DNA of 64,000 bases, taken from positions 186,001-250,000 of the forward strand of contig NZ_QCXY01000002.1 in assembly GCF_003347495.1 (NCBI RefSeq), in the 5' to 3' direction. The notes under the pieces are model-generated. The model had not been told where the DNA came from and ran no database searches. It saw only the letters and a program-made list of their open reading frames with translations. Positions 8,658 to 17,937 of the stretch are shown piece by piece (the first letter of the stretch is position 1; the number at the start of each line of letters is the position of its first letter). Position numbers and translations under genes: made by a program. Origin of the DNA: Pleomorphovibrio marinus (lineage in GTDB: Bacteria; Bacteroidota; Bacteroidia; Cytophagales; Cyclobacteriaceae).

Positions 8658-10562
8658 ATGGCTGAAAACGTAAAATATAACGAAGAGAGTATCAAATCCC
8701 TGGATTGGCGCGAACATATCCGACTCAGGCCGGGGATGTATATTGGGAAGTTGGGGGATGGAAGTGCCCAAGATGATGGGATTTACGTACTGGTAAAGGA
8801 GATCCTGGATAACAGTATTGATGAACACATGATGGGCTATGGAAGGACCATTGACATCAAAATTAGCGAACATGTGGTAGAGGTCAGGGATTACGGCCGT
8901 GGCATACCCCTAGGCAAGGTCATCGATTGTGTTTCTAAAATCAATACCGGAGGCAAATATGACTCCGGGGCCTTTCAGAAATCTGTGGGCCTAAACGGGG
9001 TAGGTACCAAGGCGGTAAATGCATTGTCTTCCCATTTTAAGGTACAGTCCTTTAGGGAAGGCAAAAGTAAGGTGGCTATTTTTGAGCAGGGTATATTGAA
9101 GGATGAAAAAATGCTGGATAAGGTTTCTGAAAGAAACGGAACCAAAATCATATTTACTCCGGACGGTACGGTGTTCAAGAACTATCACTTTATCCCGGAA
9201 TACCTGGAGAACCAAATCTGGAATTACGCTTTCCTGAACGCCGGCCTAACCATTAACTTCAACGGCAAAAAATTCTTCTCCGAAAACGGACTAAGGGACC
9301 TACTGGAGCGAAAAGTGGATGAGGAAAGTAGCAGGTACCCCATCATTCACTTAAAAGGAAACGACATAGAGTTGGCCATTACACATTCCAACCAGTATGG
9401 AGAGGAATACTATTCCTTTGTGAACGGGCAATTCACCACACAAGGAGGTACACACCTGGCTGCTTTTAGGGAGTCCATCGTAAAGACGATAAGGGAGTTT
9501 TTCAAAAAGGATTATGATGCTTCGGATATACGGCAAAGTGTGGTGGCAGCCATTGCGGTGAGGGTACTGGAGCCTGTGTTCGAATCTCAGACAAAAACCA
9601 AGTTGGGCTCCCATAGTGTTGGTCCCGACGGCCCTACGCTGCGGACCTTCGTCAACGACTTTGTAAAGACAGCATTGGACAATTATCTTCATGAGAACCC
9701 CGAAACAGCAAATGCGCTATTAAAAAGGATACTTCAATCCGAAAGGGAGAGAAAAGAAATTTCAGGAATCAAGAAACTGGCCAATGAGAGGGCCAAAAAA
9801 GCCAATCTTCATAACAAGAAACTAAGGGACTGTAGGGTACACTACGATGATGCCAAAGCAGACATAGAGGCCAAAAACCAGACCATGCTGTTTATTACCG
9901 AGGGGGATTCCGCCTCTGGTTCCATCACCAAGTCCCGGGATGTACAAACCCAGGCGGTTTTTTCATTGAGGGGAAAGCCCCTGAACTGTTATGGAATGAC
10001 TAAGAAAGTGGTTTATGAAAATGAGGAGTTTAACCTTTTGCAGCATGCCTTAAATATTGAGGATGGCATTGAGAGTTTGCGGTACAGAAAAATCGTGATT
10101 GCCACCGATGCGGATGTGGACGGAATGCATATCCGCCTGCTTATCATGACTTATTTTCTTCAATTTTTCCCGGATTTGGTGAAAAATGGCCATCTATTTA
10201 TTCTGGACACACCACTATTCCGGGTAAGGAATAAAAAAGAAACCATTTACTGCTACACCGATGAAGAAAGGCAGAGAGCCATTGCCAAACTAGGCAAGAG
10301 TTGCGAGATCACCCGGTTTAAGGGGCTTGGGGAAATATCCCCTGAGGAGTTCGGTGGGTTTATAGGGGAGGATATTCGACTGGACCCCATTATCTTGAGC
10401 AAGGACACCAAAGTTTCCGATCTGCTTGGCTTCTACATGGGAAAAAACACCCCAGACCGGCAGAGTTTCATTATACAAAACCTCAAAATTGAGAAAGACA
10501 TTGTAGAGGAAGGGGACCTTACGAAGAAAGGGGAGGAATTAGAGGAGGCTGAGTTGTCTTGA
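8658..10562 (+). CDS. parE: DNA topoisomerase IV subunit B
   Basis: 634 residues, the size of type IIA ATPase subunits without the GyrB insertion. N-terminal GHKL ATPase motifs are [26 protein letters not shown] and [14 protein letters not shown]. The transducer follows (QTKTKLGS). The TOPRIM domain shows [11 protein letters not shown] and [13 protein letters not shown], with the acidic Mg-binding residues. It pairs with the parC product to decatenate chromosomes. parC lies about 0.8 kb downstream, separated by two small genes. Distinction from gyrB rests on length and on the neighbouring parC. Confidence 0.93.
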   Translation: MAENVKYNEESIKSLDWREHIRLRPGMYIGKLGDGSAQDDGIYVLVKEILDNSIDEHMMGYGRTIDIKISEHVVEVRDYGRGIPLGKVIDCVSKINTGGKYDSGAFQKSVGLNGVGTKAVNALSSHFKVQSFREGKSKVAIFEQGILKDEKMLDKVSERNGTKIIFTPDGTVFKNYHFIPEYLENQIWNYAFLNAGLTINFNGKKFFSENGLRDLLERKVDEESSRYPIIHLKGNDIELAITHSNQYGEEYYSFVNGQFTTQGGTHLAAFRESIVKTIREFFKKDYDASDIRQSVVAAIAVRVLEPVFESQTKTKLGSHSVGPDGPTLRTFVNDFVKTALDNYLHENPETANALLKRILQSERERKEISGIKKLANERAKKANLHNKKLRDCRVHYDDAKADIEAKNQTMLFITEGDSASGSITKSRDVQTQAVFSLRGKPLNCYGMTKKVVYENEEFNLLQHALNIEDGIESLRYRKIVIATDADVDGMHIRLLIMTYFLQFFPDLVKNGHLFILDTPLFRVRNKKETIYCYTDEERQRAIAKLGKSCEITRFKGLGEISPEEFGGFIGEDIRLDPIILSKDTKVSDLLGFYMGKNTPDRQSFIIQNLKIEKDIVEEGDLTKKGEELEEAELS

Positions 10563-10607
10563 GGAAATAGGGAAATAATTGGCTGAAAGATCTCTTCGAA
10601 AGAAATT

Positions 10608-11114
10608 TTGTCTCCTTTAACCATAACATTAGGAGATGAATTTCAAGGGGTTTTAAAAAATGAATTTTCATTTTATGAGGTACTGACATGGATAGAGAAG
10701 AATAAATGGAGAAGCAATGAAGAAATAAGATTGCGATATGTTTTAGAGTATGGCCAAATTGAAACCGACATCAACACCGAAATTGCACATGGAATGATGG
10801 GGGAGGGGTTAAAAATAGCTCGGGAAAAACTATCTAATTTAAAAAAAGAAAAGGCACTTTTTTCAATAAGTCAGAATGTGAAACAAGCAGAATTGAAACA
10901 GATAATGGTTCATCTTTATCTTTCTCATGTAGGCGATTGGAATTGGAGAGATAAAGATTTGATTTGGAATTTTCTGGAATTTACCGATTATAAAACTGTT
11001 GCCGAACGCCTTCAGAAAGACACTTCCCTCATCTGGAAACGGCAGTATTCATTGGGTTTGGACAATTATCAAAAATTAAAGAGAGCCTTAGAAATAGTTT
11101 TTTGTTCAAGATGA
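10608..11114 (+). CDS. SatD-family protein lacking its N-terminal part
   Basis: The frame from a TTG at 10608 gives 168 residues starting SPLTITLGDEFQGVL, a phrase found internally in SatD-family proteins. Family members are usually over 200 residues, with an N-terminal GD-x-x-(N/G)S motif before it. Upstream in frame there are only seven more codons to a stop at 10584, and parE ends at 10562, so the N-terminal third is missing. The C-terminus is helix-turn-helix-like (YKTVAERLQKDTSLIWKRQY). Either a shortened but expressed gene or a 5'-truncated relic. Its stop overlaps the next ATG (ATGA), which suggests translational coupling. SatD is linked to acid or other stress in streptococci; the role here is unknown. 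Confidence 0.65.
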   Translation: MSPLTITLGDEFQGVLKNEFSFYEVLTWIEKNKWRSNEEIRLRYVLEYGQIETDINTEIAHGMMGEGLKIAREKLSNLKKEKALFSISQNVKQAELKQIMVHLYLSHVGDWNWRDKDLIWNFLEFTDYKTVAERLQKDTSLIWKRQYSLGLDNYQKLKRALEIVFCSR

Positions 11115-11389
11115 CACCAATTTTCCTTAAAATAGCGATTTATATTGCATCAGGATTAATAGTTTTTCTGGTATTCAGACCAATGAGAAAATTCTTCACG
11201 AAGAGGGAATTTGACATGAAGCCAGTTTTACATGGGGTAGGACATGCATTGGTGTTTTTTGGGGCACTAAAGGTTGGAACAAGGATAAAAACAGACGATA
11301 AAATTTCAAATGACTATTTATTAATCGGGAATTTGTTTTCGGTAGGAATAGTGATAGTAACGGTTTTAATAATGAATTACATTAGTTGA
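11111..11389 (+). CDS. small membrane protein downstream of satD
   Basis: About 92 residues from the ATG at 11111, which overlaps the satD-like stop codon; a TTG nine bases earlier is a less likely start. Three hydrophobic stretches (FLKIAIYIASGLIVFLVF, HALVFFGAL, LFSVGIVIVTVLIM) surround a basic segment. It may correspond to the DUF3307-type membrane partner often found beside satD, but the sequence is too short for a firm match. It ends three bases before the parC start. Confidence 0.6.
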   Translation: MTPIFLKIAIYIASGLIVFLVFRPMRKFFTKREFDMKPVLHGVGHALVFFGALKVGTRIKTDDKISNDYLLIGNLFSVGIVIVTVLIMNYIS

Positions 11390-11391
11390 TC

Positions 11392-13986
11392 ATGAATGAA
11401 GAAAATCCATTAAACCCTGGAGAACGGGACGACAGCTTACACGATTCCATCCCAGTTACGGGGATGTACAAGGATTGGTTTTTGGATTACGCTTCCTATG
11501 TGATCCTTGAGCGGGCAGTGCCTGCCATAGAGGACGGGTTGAAGCCAGTACAGCGCCGAATTCTTCATGCCATGAAGGAAATGGATGATGGTAGGTTTAA
11601 CAAAGTGGCTAACATCATAGGCCAGTCCATGCAGTATCACCCTCATGGGGATGCCTCCATTGGGGATGCAATTGTCAATTTGGGCCAAAAAGACCTTTTG
11701 ATAGAAACCCAGGGGAACTGGGGGGATGTGCGTACGGGAGACGGATCAGCGGCGGCCAGGTACATTGAGGCACGCTTGTCCAAGTTTGCCCTGGAAGTGG
11801 TGTTCAACCCCCAAACCACGGAGTGGCAGCTTTCTTACGATGGTAGAAAGCGTGAACCTGTAACCTTGCCCATGAAATTCCCTTTACTTTTGGCCCAGGG
11901 GGTGGAAGGAATTGCGGTGGGTCTTTCGACCAAGATTCTTCCCCATAACTTTTGTGAATTGATTGAGGGCTCGATCCAGGTTTTAAAGGGGAAACGAACC
12001 CATATCCTACCAGATTTTGCCACGGGGGGACAGGCAGATTTCTCGGAATACAATGAAGGCCAAAGAGGAGGAAGGGTGAAGGTAAGGGCAAGAATTGAAG
12101 AGGCCGACAACAAAACCCTACTTATAAAGGACATTCCCTATGGCACCACTACCAATTCCCTTATTGATTCCATCATCAAGGCCAATGACAAAGGGAAGAT
12201 TAAGATAAAAAAGGTGGTGGATAATACGGCCAAAGACGTTGAAATCCAGATACAACTGGCTCCCGGTCAATCCCCCGACATGACCATTGATGCTTTGTAC
12301 GCATTTACGGACTGTGAGATTAGCATTTCCCCAAATGCCTGTGTGATAATCGATGAAAAGCCCGTATTCCTTTCTGTAAATGATATCCTTGCTTACAATA
12401 CGGATCAGACCAAATCCCTATTAAACAGGGAACTTGAGATCCGAAAAGGGGAGTTGATGGAGAAATTGCTTTTTTCTTCCCTGGAGAAAATTTTCATAGA
12501 AAACAGGATTTACAGGGACATAGAGGAATGTGAGACTTGGGAAGCGGTAATCGAAACCATAGACCGGGGCTTGATTCCCTTCAAACCGCAGTTTTACCGG
12601 GAAATCACCAAAGACGATATTATTCGGTTGACCGAGATTAAAATTAAGCGTATTTCTAAGTTCGACACCTTTAAGGCGGATGAATTGATGCGCAAATTAC
12701 AGGAAGAGCTGGATCAAGTCCTCCATGACCTAGACCACCTTACTGATTACGCCATCAATTATTACAAGAAGCTGCTTGAAAAATATGGCAAGGGCAGGGA
12801 GCGGAAAACCGAGATTCGGACCTTTGACAACATAGAGGCTACTGTGGTGGCAGCCAATAATGCCAAGCTCTATGTGAACAGATCAGATGGATTCATTGGG
12901 CATGGCCTGAAGAAGGACGAATTTGTGTGTGATTGTTCAGATTTGGATGACATTATCGTTTTCCGTAGGGATGGTCAATGTGTGGTTTCCAGGATCCAGG
13001 ACAAGGTATTTGTGGGCAAGGACATCATACATGTGGCGGTGTTCCGAAAAGGGGACGAGCGTATGGTGTATAATATGGCCTATGTGGACGGGAAGAGCGG
13101 CAGGACCATGGTGAAAAGGTTTCAGGTGCTTTCTGTGACAAGAGACAGGGAATATGACTTGACCAAGGGATCCAAGGGGTCCAAAGTCCACTATTTCACT
13201 GCAAACCCAAACGGTGAGGCGGAGATTGTCACCATATACCTAACCCAAGGGGCCAAGGCCAGAGTCAAGGTGTTTGATTTTGATTTCAGTACCCTTGAAA
13301 TCAAAGGTAGGGGAGCGGGGGGAAATATCCTCACAAAATATCCGGTTCGAAAAATCCAACTGAAAATGGAAGGGGTTTCCACGCTGGGCGGACTGGACAT
13401 ATATTATGACAGATCTGTTGGGAGGCTGAATACTGATGAGAGAGGGAAATTGCTAGGTAATTTTCTGGGGGATGACCGGATAGTGGTGTTCTATAAAAAC
13501 GGAGATTATGAGCTCACAAACTTCGAGCTTACCAATAGGTTTGAGCCGGAAAGTATCCTTCATTTGGAGAAGTTTGATCCCCAAAAGGTGATTTCGGCCA
13601 TTTATTTCGATGGAGGCAGTAAATCCTTTATGGTAAAGCGCTTCCTGATAGAGACCAGCTCCCTTAACAAGAAATTCAATTTTATCACTGACCACAGGCA
13701 GTCCAAATTGGAATTTGTTTCCACCGACAATCAACCCCAAGTAAAGGCTTTGATAAAAAAGGGTAAGGAAAGAGAGGAAAATGAATACGATCTGGACATG
13801 CTTATCGATGTCAAAGGCTGGAAGGCAATAGGTAACAAACTATCCGCTCACGAGATCGTAAAGATCATCCCCATCGAGCCCAGAAAGGAGGAGGAAAAAA
13901 AGGAGGAGGATGAACTTGGTGTAGGGAGTACGGTGGATTTTAAGATCAATAAAGAGGATGATGAGGATCAAATGAACCTGTTTTAG
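11392..13986 (+). CDS. parC: DNA topoisomerase IV subunit A
   Basis: 864 residues from the ATG at 11392; a TTG two codons earlier overlaps the previous stop and is unlikely. The breakage-reunion domain has DYASYVILERAVPAIEDGLKP and the catalytic Tyr in GDGSAAARYIEARLS. A beta-pinwheel-like C-terminal region runs from about residue 490 (VVAANNAKLYVN, GRGAGGN). The C-terminal tail is highly acidic (KEDDEDQMNLF). It forms the A2B2 enzyme with ParE. trmH starts two bases after its stop. Confidence 0.93.
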   Translation: MNEENPLNPGERDDSLHDSIPVTGMYKDWFLDYASYVILERAVPAIEDGLKPVQRRILHAMKEMDDGRFNKVANIIGQSMQYHPHGDASIGDAIVNLGQKDLLIETQGNWGDVRTGDGSAAARYIEARLSKFALEVVFNPQTTEWQLSYDGRKREPVTLPMKFPLLLAQGVEGIAVGLSTKILPHNFCELIEGSIQVLKGKRTHILPDFATGGQADFSEYNEGQRGGRVKVRARIEEADNKTLLIKDIPYGTTTNSLIDSIIKANDKGKIKIKKVVDNTAKDVEIQIQLAPGQSPDMTIDALYAFTDCEISISPNACVIIDEKPVFLSVNDILAYNTDQTKSLLNRELEIRKGELMEKLLFSSLEKIFIENRIYRDIEECETWEAVIETIDRGLIPFKPQFYREITKDDIIRLTEIKIKRISKFDTFKADELMRKLQEELDQVLHDLDHLTDYAINYYKKLLEKYGKGRERKTEIRTFDNIEATVVAANNAKLYVNRSDGFIGHGLKKDEFVCDCSDLDDIIVFRRDGQCVVSRIQDKVFVGKDIIHVAVFRKGDERMVYNMAYVDGKSGRTMVKRFQVLSVTRDREYDLTKGSKGSKVHYFTANPNGEAEIVTIYLTQGAKARVKVFDFDFSTLEIKGRGAGGNILTKYPVRKIQLKMEGVSTLGGLDIYYDRSVGRLNTDERGKLLGNFLGDDRIVVFYKNGDYELTNFELTNRFEPESILHLEKFDPQKVISAIYFDGGSKSFMVKRFLIETSSLNKKFNFITDHRQSKLEFVSTDNQPQVKALIKKGKEREENEYDLDMLIDVKGWKAIGNKLSAHEIVKIIPIEPRKEEEKKEEDELGVGSTVDFKINKEDDEDQMNLF

Positions 13987-13987
13987 T

Positions 13988-14677
13988 ATGGAAGGAATGG
14001 AAAGGGACTTCTTGCTCTATTTGGGTGAATTTATTACCCAACATAAGAAAACCCTGATGGAGGAGGTACTTTCAAGGAGAACCCGCTATTTTACAGTGGT
14101 TTTGGAAAATATCTACAAGCCCCATAATGCCTCTGCTGTAATACGTACTGCGGATTGCTTTGGCATCCAGGATATCCATGTGATCGAAAAAGAAAACAGC
14201 TACAAAATTAACCCCTATGTGACTAGGGGAGCTTCCCAATGGGTGGATATCCATAAATACCAAAATCTGGAAGGGATGGCGGTGAGCAACTGCTTCACCG
14301 CCTTAAGGTCACAAGGTTACCAAATAATCGCCACCACCCCTAAACTTGAAAACAGCATTTCGATTCACGAATTTATTCCTGAAAAGAAAACAGCTTTGGC
14401 ATTTGGAAACGAACATGAAGGAGTGAGTGAAGAAGTAACCCGGCAGGCTGATGCCCTGGTACATATACCCATGTATGGTTTTTCCGAAAGTTTTAACATA
14501 TCCGTGACGGCTTCCATTTTTTTGTTTGACCTCTTACGGAAAGCACAAAATCTCACCATAACCAACTTTCACCTTTCCGAAAGGGAAAAAGACATCCTAA
14601 GGTCCAAGTGGTACAGGGGTTTGGTGAAACAGGTAGAGTCGCACGAAAGGGAATTTTTCCAAAAGTATGGTTGCTGA
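13988..14677 (+). CDS. trmH: tRNA (guanosine-18-2'-O)-methyltransferase
   Basis: 229 residues of the SPOUT/SpoU family. Motif 1 is ENIYKPHNASAVIRTADCFG (N and R conserved), motif 2 is ALAFGNEHEGVSEEV and motif 3 is IPMYGFSESFNISVTASI, the knotted SAM site with Ser-Asn. The order and the extra C-terminal arm match TrmH, which methylates the ribose of G18 in tRNA. The start is two bases after parC, so it is probably in the same transcript. The Met at 14000 is an alternative start. Confidence 0.88.
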   Translation: MEGMERDFLLYLGEFITQHKKTLMEEVLSRRTRYFTVVLENIYKPHNASAVIRTADCFGIQDIHVIEKENSYKINPYVTRGASQWVDIHKYQNLEGMAVSNCFTALRSQGYQIIATTPKLENSISIHEFIPEKKTALAFGNEHEGVSEEVTRQADALVHIPMYGFSESFNISVTASIFLFDLLRKAQNLTITNFHLSEREKDILRSKWYRGLVKQVESHEREFFQKYGC

Positions 14678-14681
14678 AACC

Positions 14682-15464
14682 CTAAACAACGTCAAGAAGT
14701 AGGGCTGCCTCTTTTGGTATCCTGGAAAGGGTTTCCTCAAGAATGTATGTTTTTTGGTGGATTTGCTGAGGTTGATCCCTTCTGCAAAAATAACTGTGAA
14801 TGGCTCTTCTAGGCTTGTCTGTTTGGTTGGTGGTGCCACCATGCCAGGTGTGGGAGTTGAAAATCACCACTGAACCTGCCGGGGCATGAAGGATTTGTTC
14901 TTCAGGATGGGGTGCCATGGGATCCTCCATTGTATCTTCCGGAAGGGATTGGCTTTTATGCGATCCAGGCACTATTCGGGTAGCACCGTTGGAGGCAGAA
15001 AAATCGTCCAAAAGCCAAATGGAATTGCATACCCGGTAATCCCCTGTGGGTACAGGGTCCGGGTAATCTGCATGAAGCTTTTGTAGACCGGCACCGGGTT
15101 TGGCAGCCCTGTAGTTGAGAGAACTAAGTTTGAGGTTTGCCCCAAGTACATGGCTGACGGCGGCCAATACCTTTGGGTGGGTATAAAAAATATCAAATAC
15201 CACTCCTTTGTTTACAAGGTCACCTAGTCGATCGGCTCCCGATTCCTTGGGGTGCCGAATAAAGGGGGAGTCTACAAGTTCCTTCCCGGCATTTTCCCCT
15301 TCCAATTCCAGCAGTAGGTTTATCTTATCCTGGATTTGGGCAAGCTGCACGTCGGAAAGAAGTTTGCCTAAATTTAGATACCCGTTTTCATCTAGAAAGG
15401 ATCTTTCTTCCTGAGTGAGGCTGTCTTCTTTAACACCTAGATTTTGTAAAGTTTGATGATTCAT
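14682..15464 (-). CDS. phytanoyl-CoA dioxygenase-family Fe(II)/2-oxoglutarate oxygenase
   Basis: 260 residues of the PhyH family. The facial triad is visible: LHADYPDP (His131, Asp133) and HTWHGG (His208), followed by an Arg (KPRRAIHSYF, Arg219/220) that would bind 2-oxoglutarate. The N-terminal LDENGYLNLGKLLS is a typical PhyH opening. It hydroxylates some small molecule; the substrate is unknown. It is convergent with trmH, only four bases apart. Confidence 0.85.
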   Translation of the reverse strand: MNHQTLQNLGVKEDSLTQEERSFLDENGYLNLGKLLSDVQLAQIQDKINLLLELEGENAGKELVDSPFIRHPKESGADRLGDLVNKGVVFDIFYTHPKVLAAVSHVLGANLKLSSLNYRAAKPGAGLQKLHADYPDPVPTGDYRVCNSIWLLDDFSASNGATRIVPGSHKSQSLPEDTMEDPMAPHPEEQILHAPAGSVVIFNSHTWHGGTTNQTDKPRRAIHSYFCRRDQPQQIHQKTYILEETLSRIPKEAALLLDVV

Positions 15465-15557
15465 TGGGATAGTTTTAACTTCCCAAAATATACACTTTTT
15501 ACCGGATAGGAAGCAAGTATTGTTTTCTTACCATAGTCAGAAAAATTTGTTTTTGGG

Positions 15558-16790
15558 TTAATTTTCCAACTTATCCAACCGCTCTAGCAAAGGGGGGTGT
15601 GAATAATTCACAAATACGTACCAGGGATGGGGATTCAGTTTGGAGAGGTTGCTAACCGAAAGGTTTTTCAAGGCCTCGGCTAGGGGGCCTCCATCGTAGG
15701 TTTCTTTGGCGAAAGCATCCGCCTCGAATTCATTTTTTCGGCTTAACACATTCATTCCTATTCCCAAAAGGGCGGAGAGGGGAGAAAATAACATGGTGAA
15801 ACCGACTAGGTTGAGATGAATGGCCATGGTTTGACCTCCCAAAGCCAAACTCAGGGGTTCACTGAAAATCATCAAAGACAGTACATAAAGGATTAACCCC
15901 GTTTGGAGTACACTAAGCAGCATTCCCCAAATAATGTGTTTTTTCTTGTAGTGGCCCACCTCGTGAGCCAAGACTGCCACAAGTTCCTCATGGGAATGCT
16001 GGCTAATCAGGGTGTCATAAAGTACTACCTTTTTCTGTTTACCAAAGCCGCTAAAGAAGGCATTTGCTTTACTGGATCTTTTGCTCCCGTCTATCACAAA
16101 TACATTGTCCAGTGAAAAATCAACGGACTGTGCATAACTGAAAATTTTATCTTTCAGCTCCCCTTCCTCCATTGGGGCAAGTTTATTAAACAGAGGAAGG
16201 ATTAGACTGGCGAAAAAGTTATTGGCAAGGATCATAAAAAGGGCGGATACAATCCAAAACTGCCACCAAAAGCCAGCACCCATATAGTGCACCAGCCAAA
16301 GAAAGACAAAAAGCAATACCCCTCCAATCAAGATGGAAAGCATGTAACCTTTTAGCTTGTCCATGAAAAAGGTGGAGGTGCTGCTCTTGTTAAAGCCAAA
16401 TTTTTCTTCTATCACAAAAGTATGGTAATAGTCAAAAGGGATTCCCAAAATGTCCGAACCAATATAAAGCACGGCAAAGTAAACCATGGACAAAACTATA
16501 GGATCCTGGGTGTAGTTTCTCAGTTCGGTATCCATCCATCCAAAGAATCCGGAAAGCACAAAAATCACGGTGAGAATGTAACTGAAGCTTCCCGCGAGCA
16601 GTCCAAACCTGAAATTGGCGGATTGGTATTCTTTGGTTTTGCTCAGTTTGGTTTCATCCACGTAGCCATGCAGGGTAGGTGGGATATTAGGATCTTGTCT
16701 GTTGATGTTTAGCCAACTTAGTAGCTTGGTAAACACGAAATTAAAACTCAATATACCTACCAAAAGGTACTGTATTGTGGATGGTTCCAT
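15558..16790 (-). CDS. STE24-type M48 zinc metalloprotease, membrane bound
   Basis: About 410 residues from the Met at 16790; a longer reading from 16823 would overlap the porP-like gene and lacks a hydrophobic start. Several membrane helices surround the zinc site LAHEVGHYKKKH (about residue 275) and the third ligand in NEFEADAFA (about 355). FGNQDPNIPP-like and GFNKSS phrases fit CAAX prenyl protease 1 (STE24) homologues; in bacteria these act in membrane protein quality control. It follows the PorP gene by 17 bases on the same strand. Confidence 0.88.
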   Translation of the reverse strand: MEPSTIQYLLVGILSFNFVFTKLLSWLNINRQDPNIPPTLHGYVDETKLSKTKEYQSANFRFGLLAGSFSYILTVIFVLSGFFGWMDTELRNYTQDPIVLSMVYFAVLYIGSDILGIPFDYYHTFVIEEKFGFNKSSTSTFFMDKLKGYMLSILIGGVLLFVFLWLVHYMGAGFWWQFWIVSALFMILANNFFASLILPLFNKLAPMEEGELKDKIFSYAQSVDFSLDNVFVIDGSKRSSKANAFFSGFGKQKKVVLYDTLISQHSHEELVAVLAHEVGHYKKKHIIWGMLLSVLQTGLILYVLSLMIFSEPLSLALGGQTMAIHLNLVGFTMLFSPLSALLGIGMNVLSRKNEFEADAFAKETYDGGPLAEALKNLSVSNLSKLNPHPWYVFVNYSHPPLLERLDKLEN

Positions 16791-16807
16791 GAAATAGTTA
16801 AGTCGTA

Positions 16808-17857
16808 TTAAAATTTTGGACACGGTAAAATGGTGTCCCTTTTTCTTGGTGCTCCTGGGTTTTTAGGGGGGAATACGTAAGAAATACTCACCTCATGGGC
16901 ACCACCGGATTGAATACCCAGTTGCGAAACGGTATAATCAAAGCTGTAACCTACATTTAAACCCGATTGCAGGTGGAATCCCATCATCATCACCAATGCA
17001 TCCCGATTATTCTGTTGTTCCACAGGCTTGTAAGGCAAGCCACGGTACCACAACCCAAAAACCACAGGCTCTAAATAGAAATAGCCTCCAACGTCTAATT
17101 GTTCAAAAGGCCCCTGTCTTTTGTAGTTTATTGTAGGGGTGAAAGCCCTCTCCCTATAGGTATGGGTAAAATCTCGCTTCATGGAACCCCTGCCCAGTGG
17201 GATACGATAACCCGTGTGTATGGAAAACTTCATAGGAAGGTTGCTTATACCATCCTCGATGAAGCTTTGGTTGGGTTCATTTACGTGGTGGGCGGTGAAC
17301 CCAAACCAGAAACTGTCGGTAAAAAACAAGCCCCCAAGAGAAAGGGAGAAAAGGTTCACTGGCTCCCCAAAGCCGGCAATGTCGTTTCCGGGAAGAATGG
17401 GGCCAAAGGGGTCCCCGGGGTTGATTTGATTGGCAAATATCAAGTTTTCGTAGAAACCAATATCCCTTCGGATATAGGAAGCCTGAAACCCAGGCCTGAA
17501 ATAAGCTCCTTCAGCTATGCGCAATTCATAGGAAAACATCCCGGAAATATTCGTGGACCTTAATCCGGCAGCACCTTCAACATCGTTGGTTATCAGAAAC
17601 CCCACGCCGGCGTTGTAATCTTCCAGAAAAGTGTCGTAATAAGCAGAAAATGTACTAAAATTAGCATCCAGTCCCGGCCATTGGTTTCTATAGTTCACCC
17701 CCACCCTGCTGGCTAATTCCGATCCTGCGAAGGCTGGATTGAGAAAAAGCGGAGCAGCATAGTATTGGCTATATTGGGGATCTTGGGCAAAAGCTGTGGA
17801 ATACAGCGACATAAATACCCCCAATAAAAAAACTCTATGTAGATGCGACTTTAACAA
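16808..17857 (-). CDS. PorP/SprF-family type IX secretion membrane protein
   Basis: 349 residues. The signal peptide (FLLGVFMSLYSTAFAQ) is followed by DPQYSQYYAAPLFLNPAFAG, the defining start of PorP/SprF proteins, and by an outer-membrane beta-barrel pattern (GVNYRNQWPGL, GVGFLITND, GGLFFTDSFWFG, YSFDYTVSQLG). Such proteins are needed to secrete or anchor a partner that carries a type-B C-terminal sorting domain. The divergent gene at 17938 encodes exactly such a partner, with 80 bases between starts. The C-terminal tail with cysteine (TILPCPKF) is unusual for the family. Confidence 0.9.
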   Translation of the reverse strand: MLKSHLHRVFLLGVFMSLYSTAFAQDPQYSQYYAAPLFLNPAFAGSELASRVGVNYRNQWPGLDANFSTFSAYYDTFLEDYNAGVGFLITNDVEGAAGLRSTNISGMFSYELRIAEGAYFRPGFQASYIRRDIGFYENLIFANQINPGDPFGPILPGNDIAGFGEPVNLFSLSLGGLFFTDSFWFGFTAHHVNEPNQSFIEDGISNLPMKFSIHTGYRIPLGRGSMKRDFTHTYRERAFTPTINYKRQGPFEQLDVGGYFYLEPVVFGLWYRGLPYKPVEQQNNRDALVMMMGFHLQSGLNVGYSFDYTVSQLGIQSGGAHEVSISYVFPPKNPGAPRKRDTILPCPKF

Positions 17858-17937
17858 TGAATTATTCGTTAATTGGATACTAAACAGCTATTAAACGTTT
17901 GCTAGGCTTACTACGTATGTAAGGTAGCTCTTAAATT

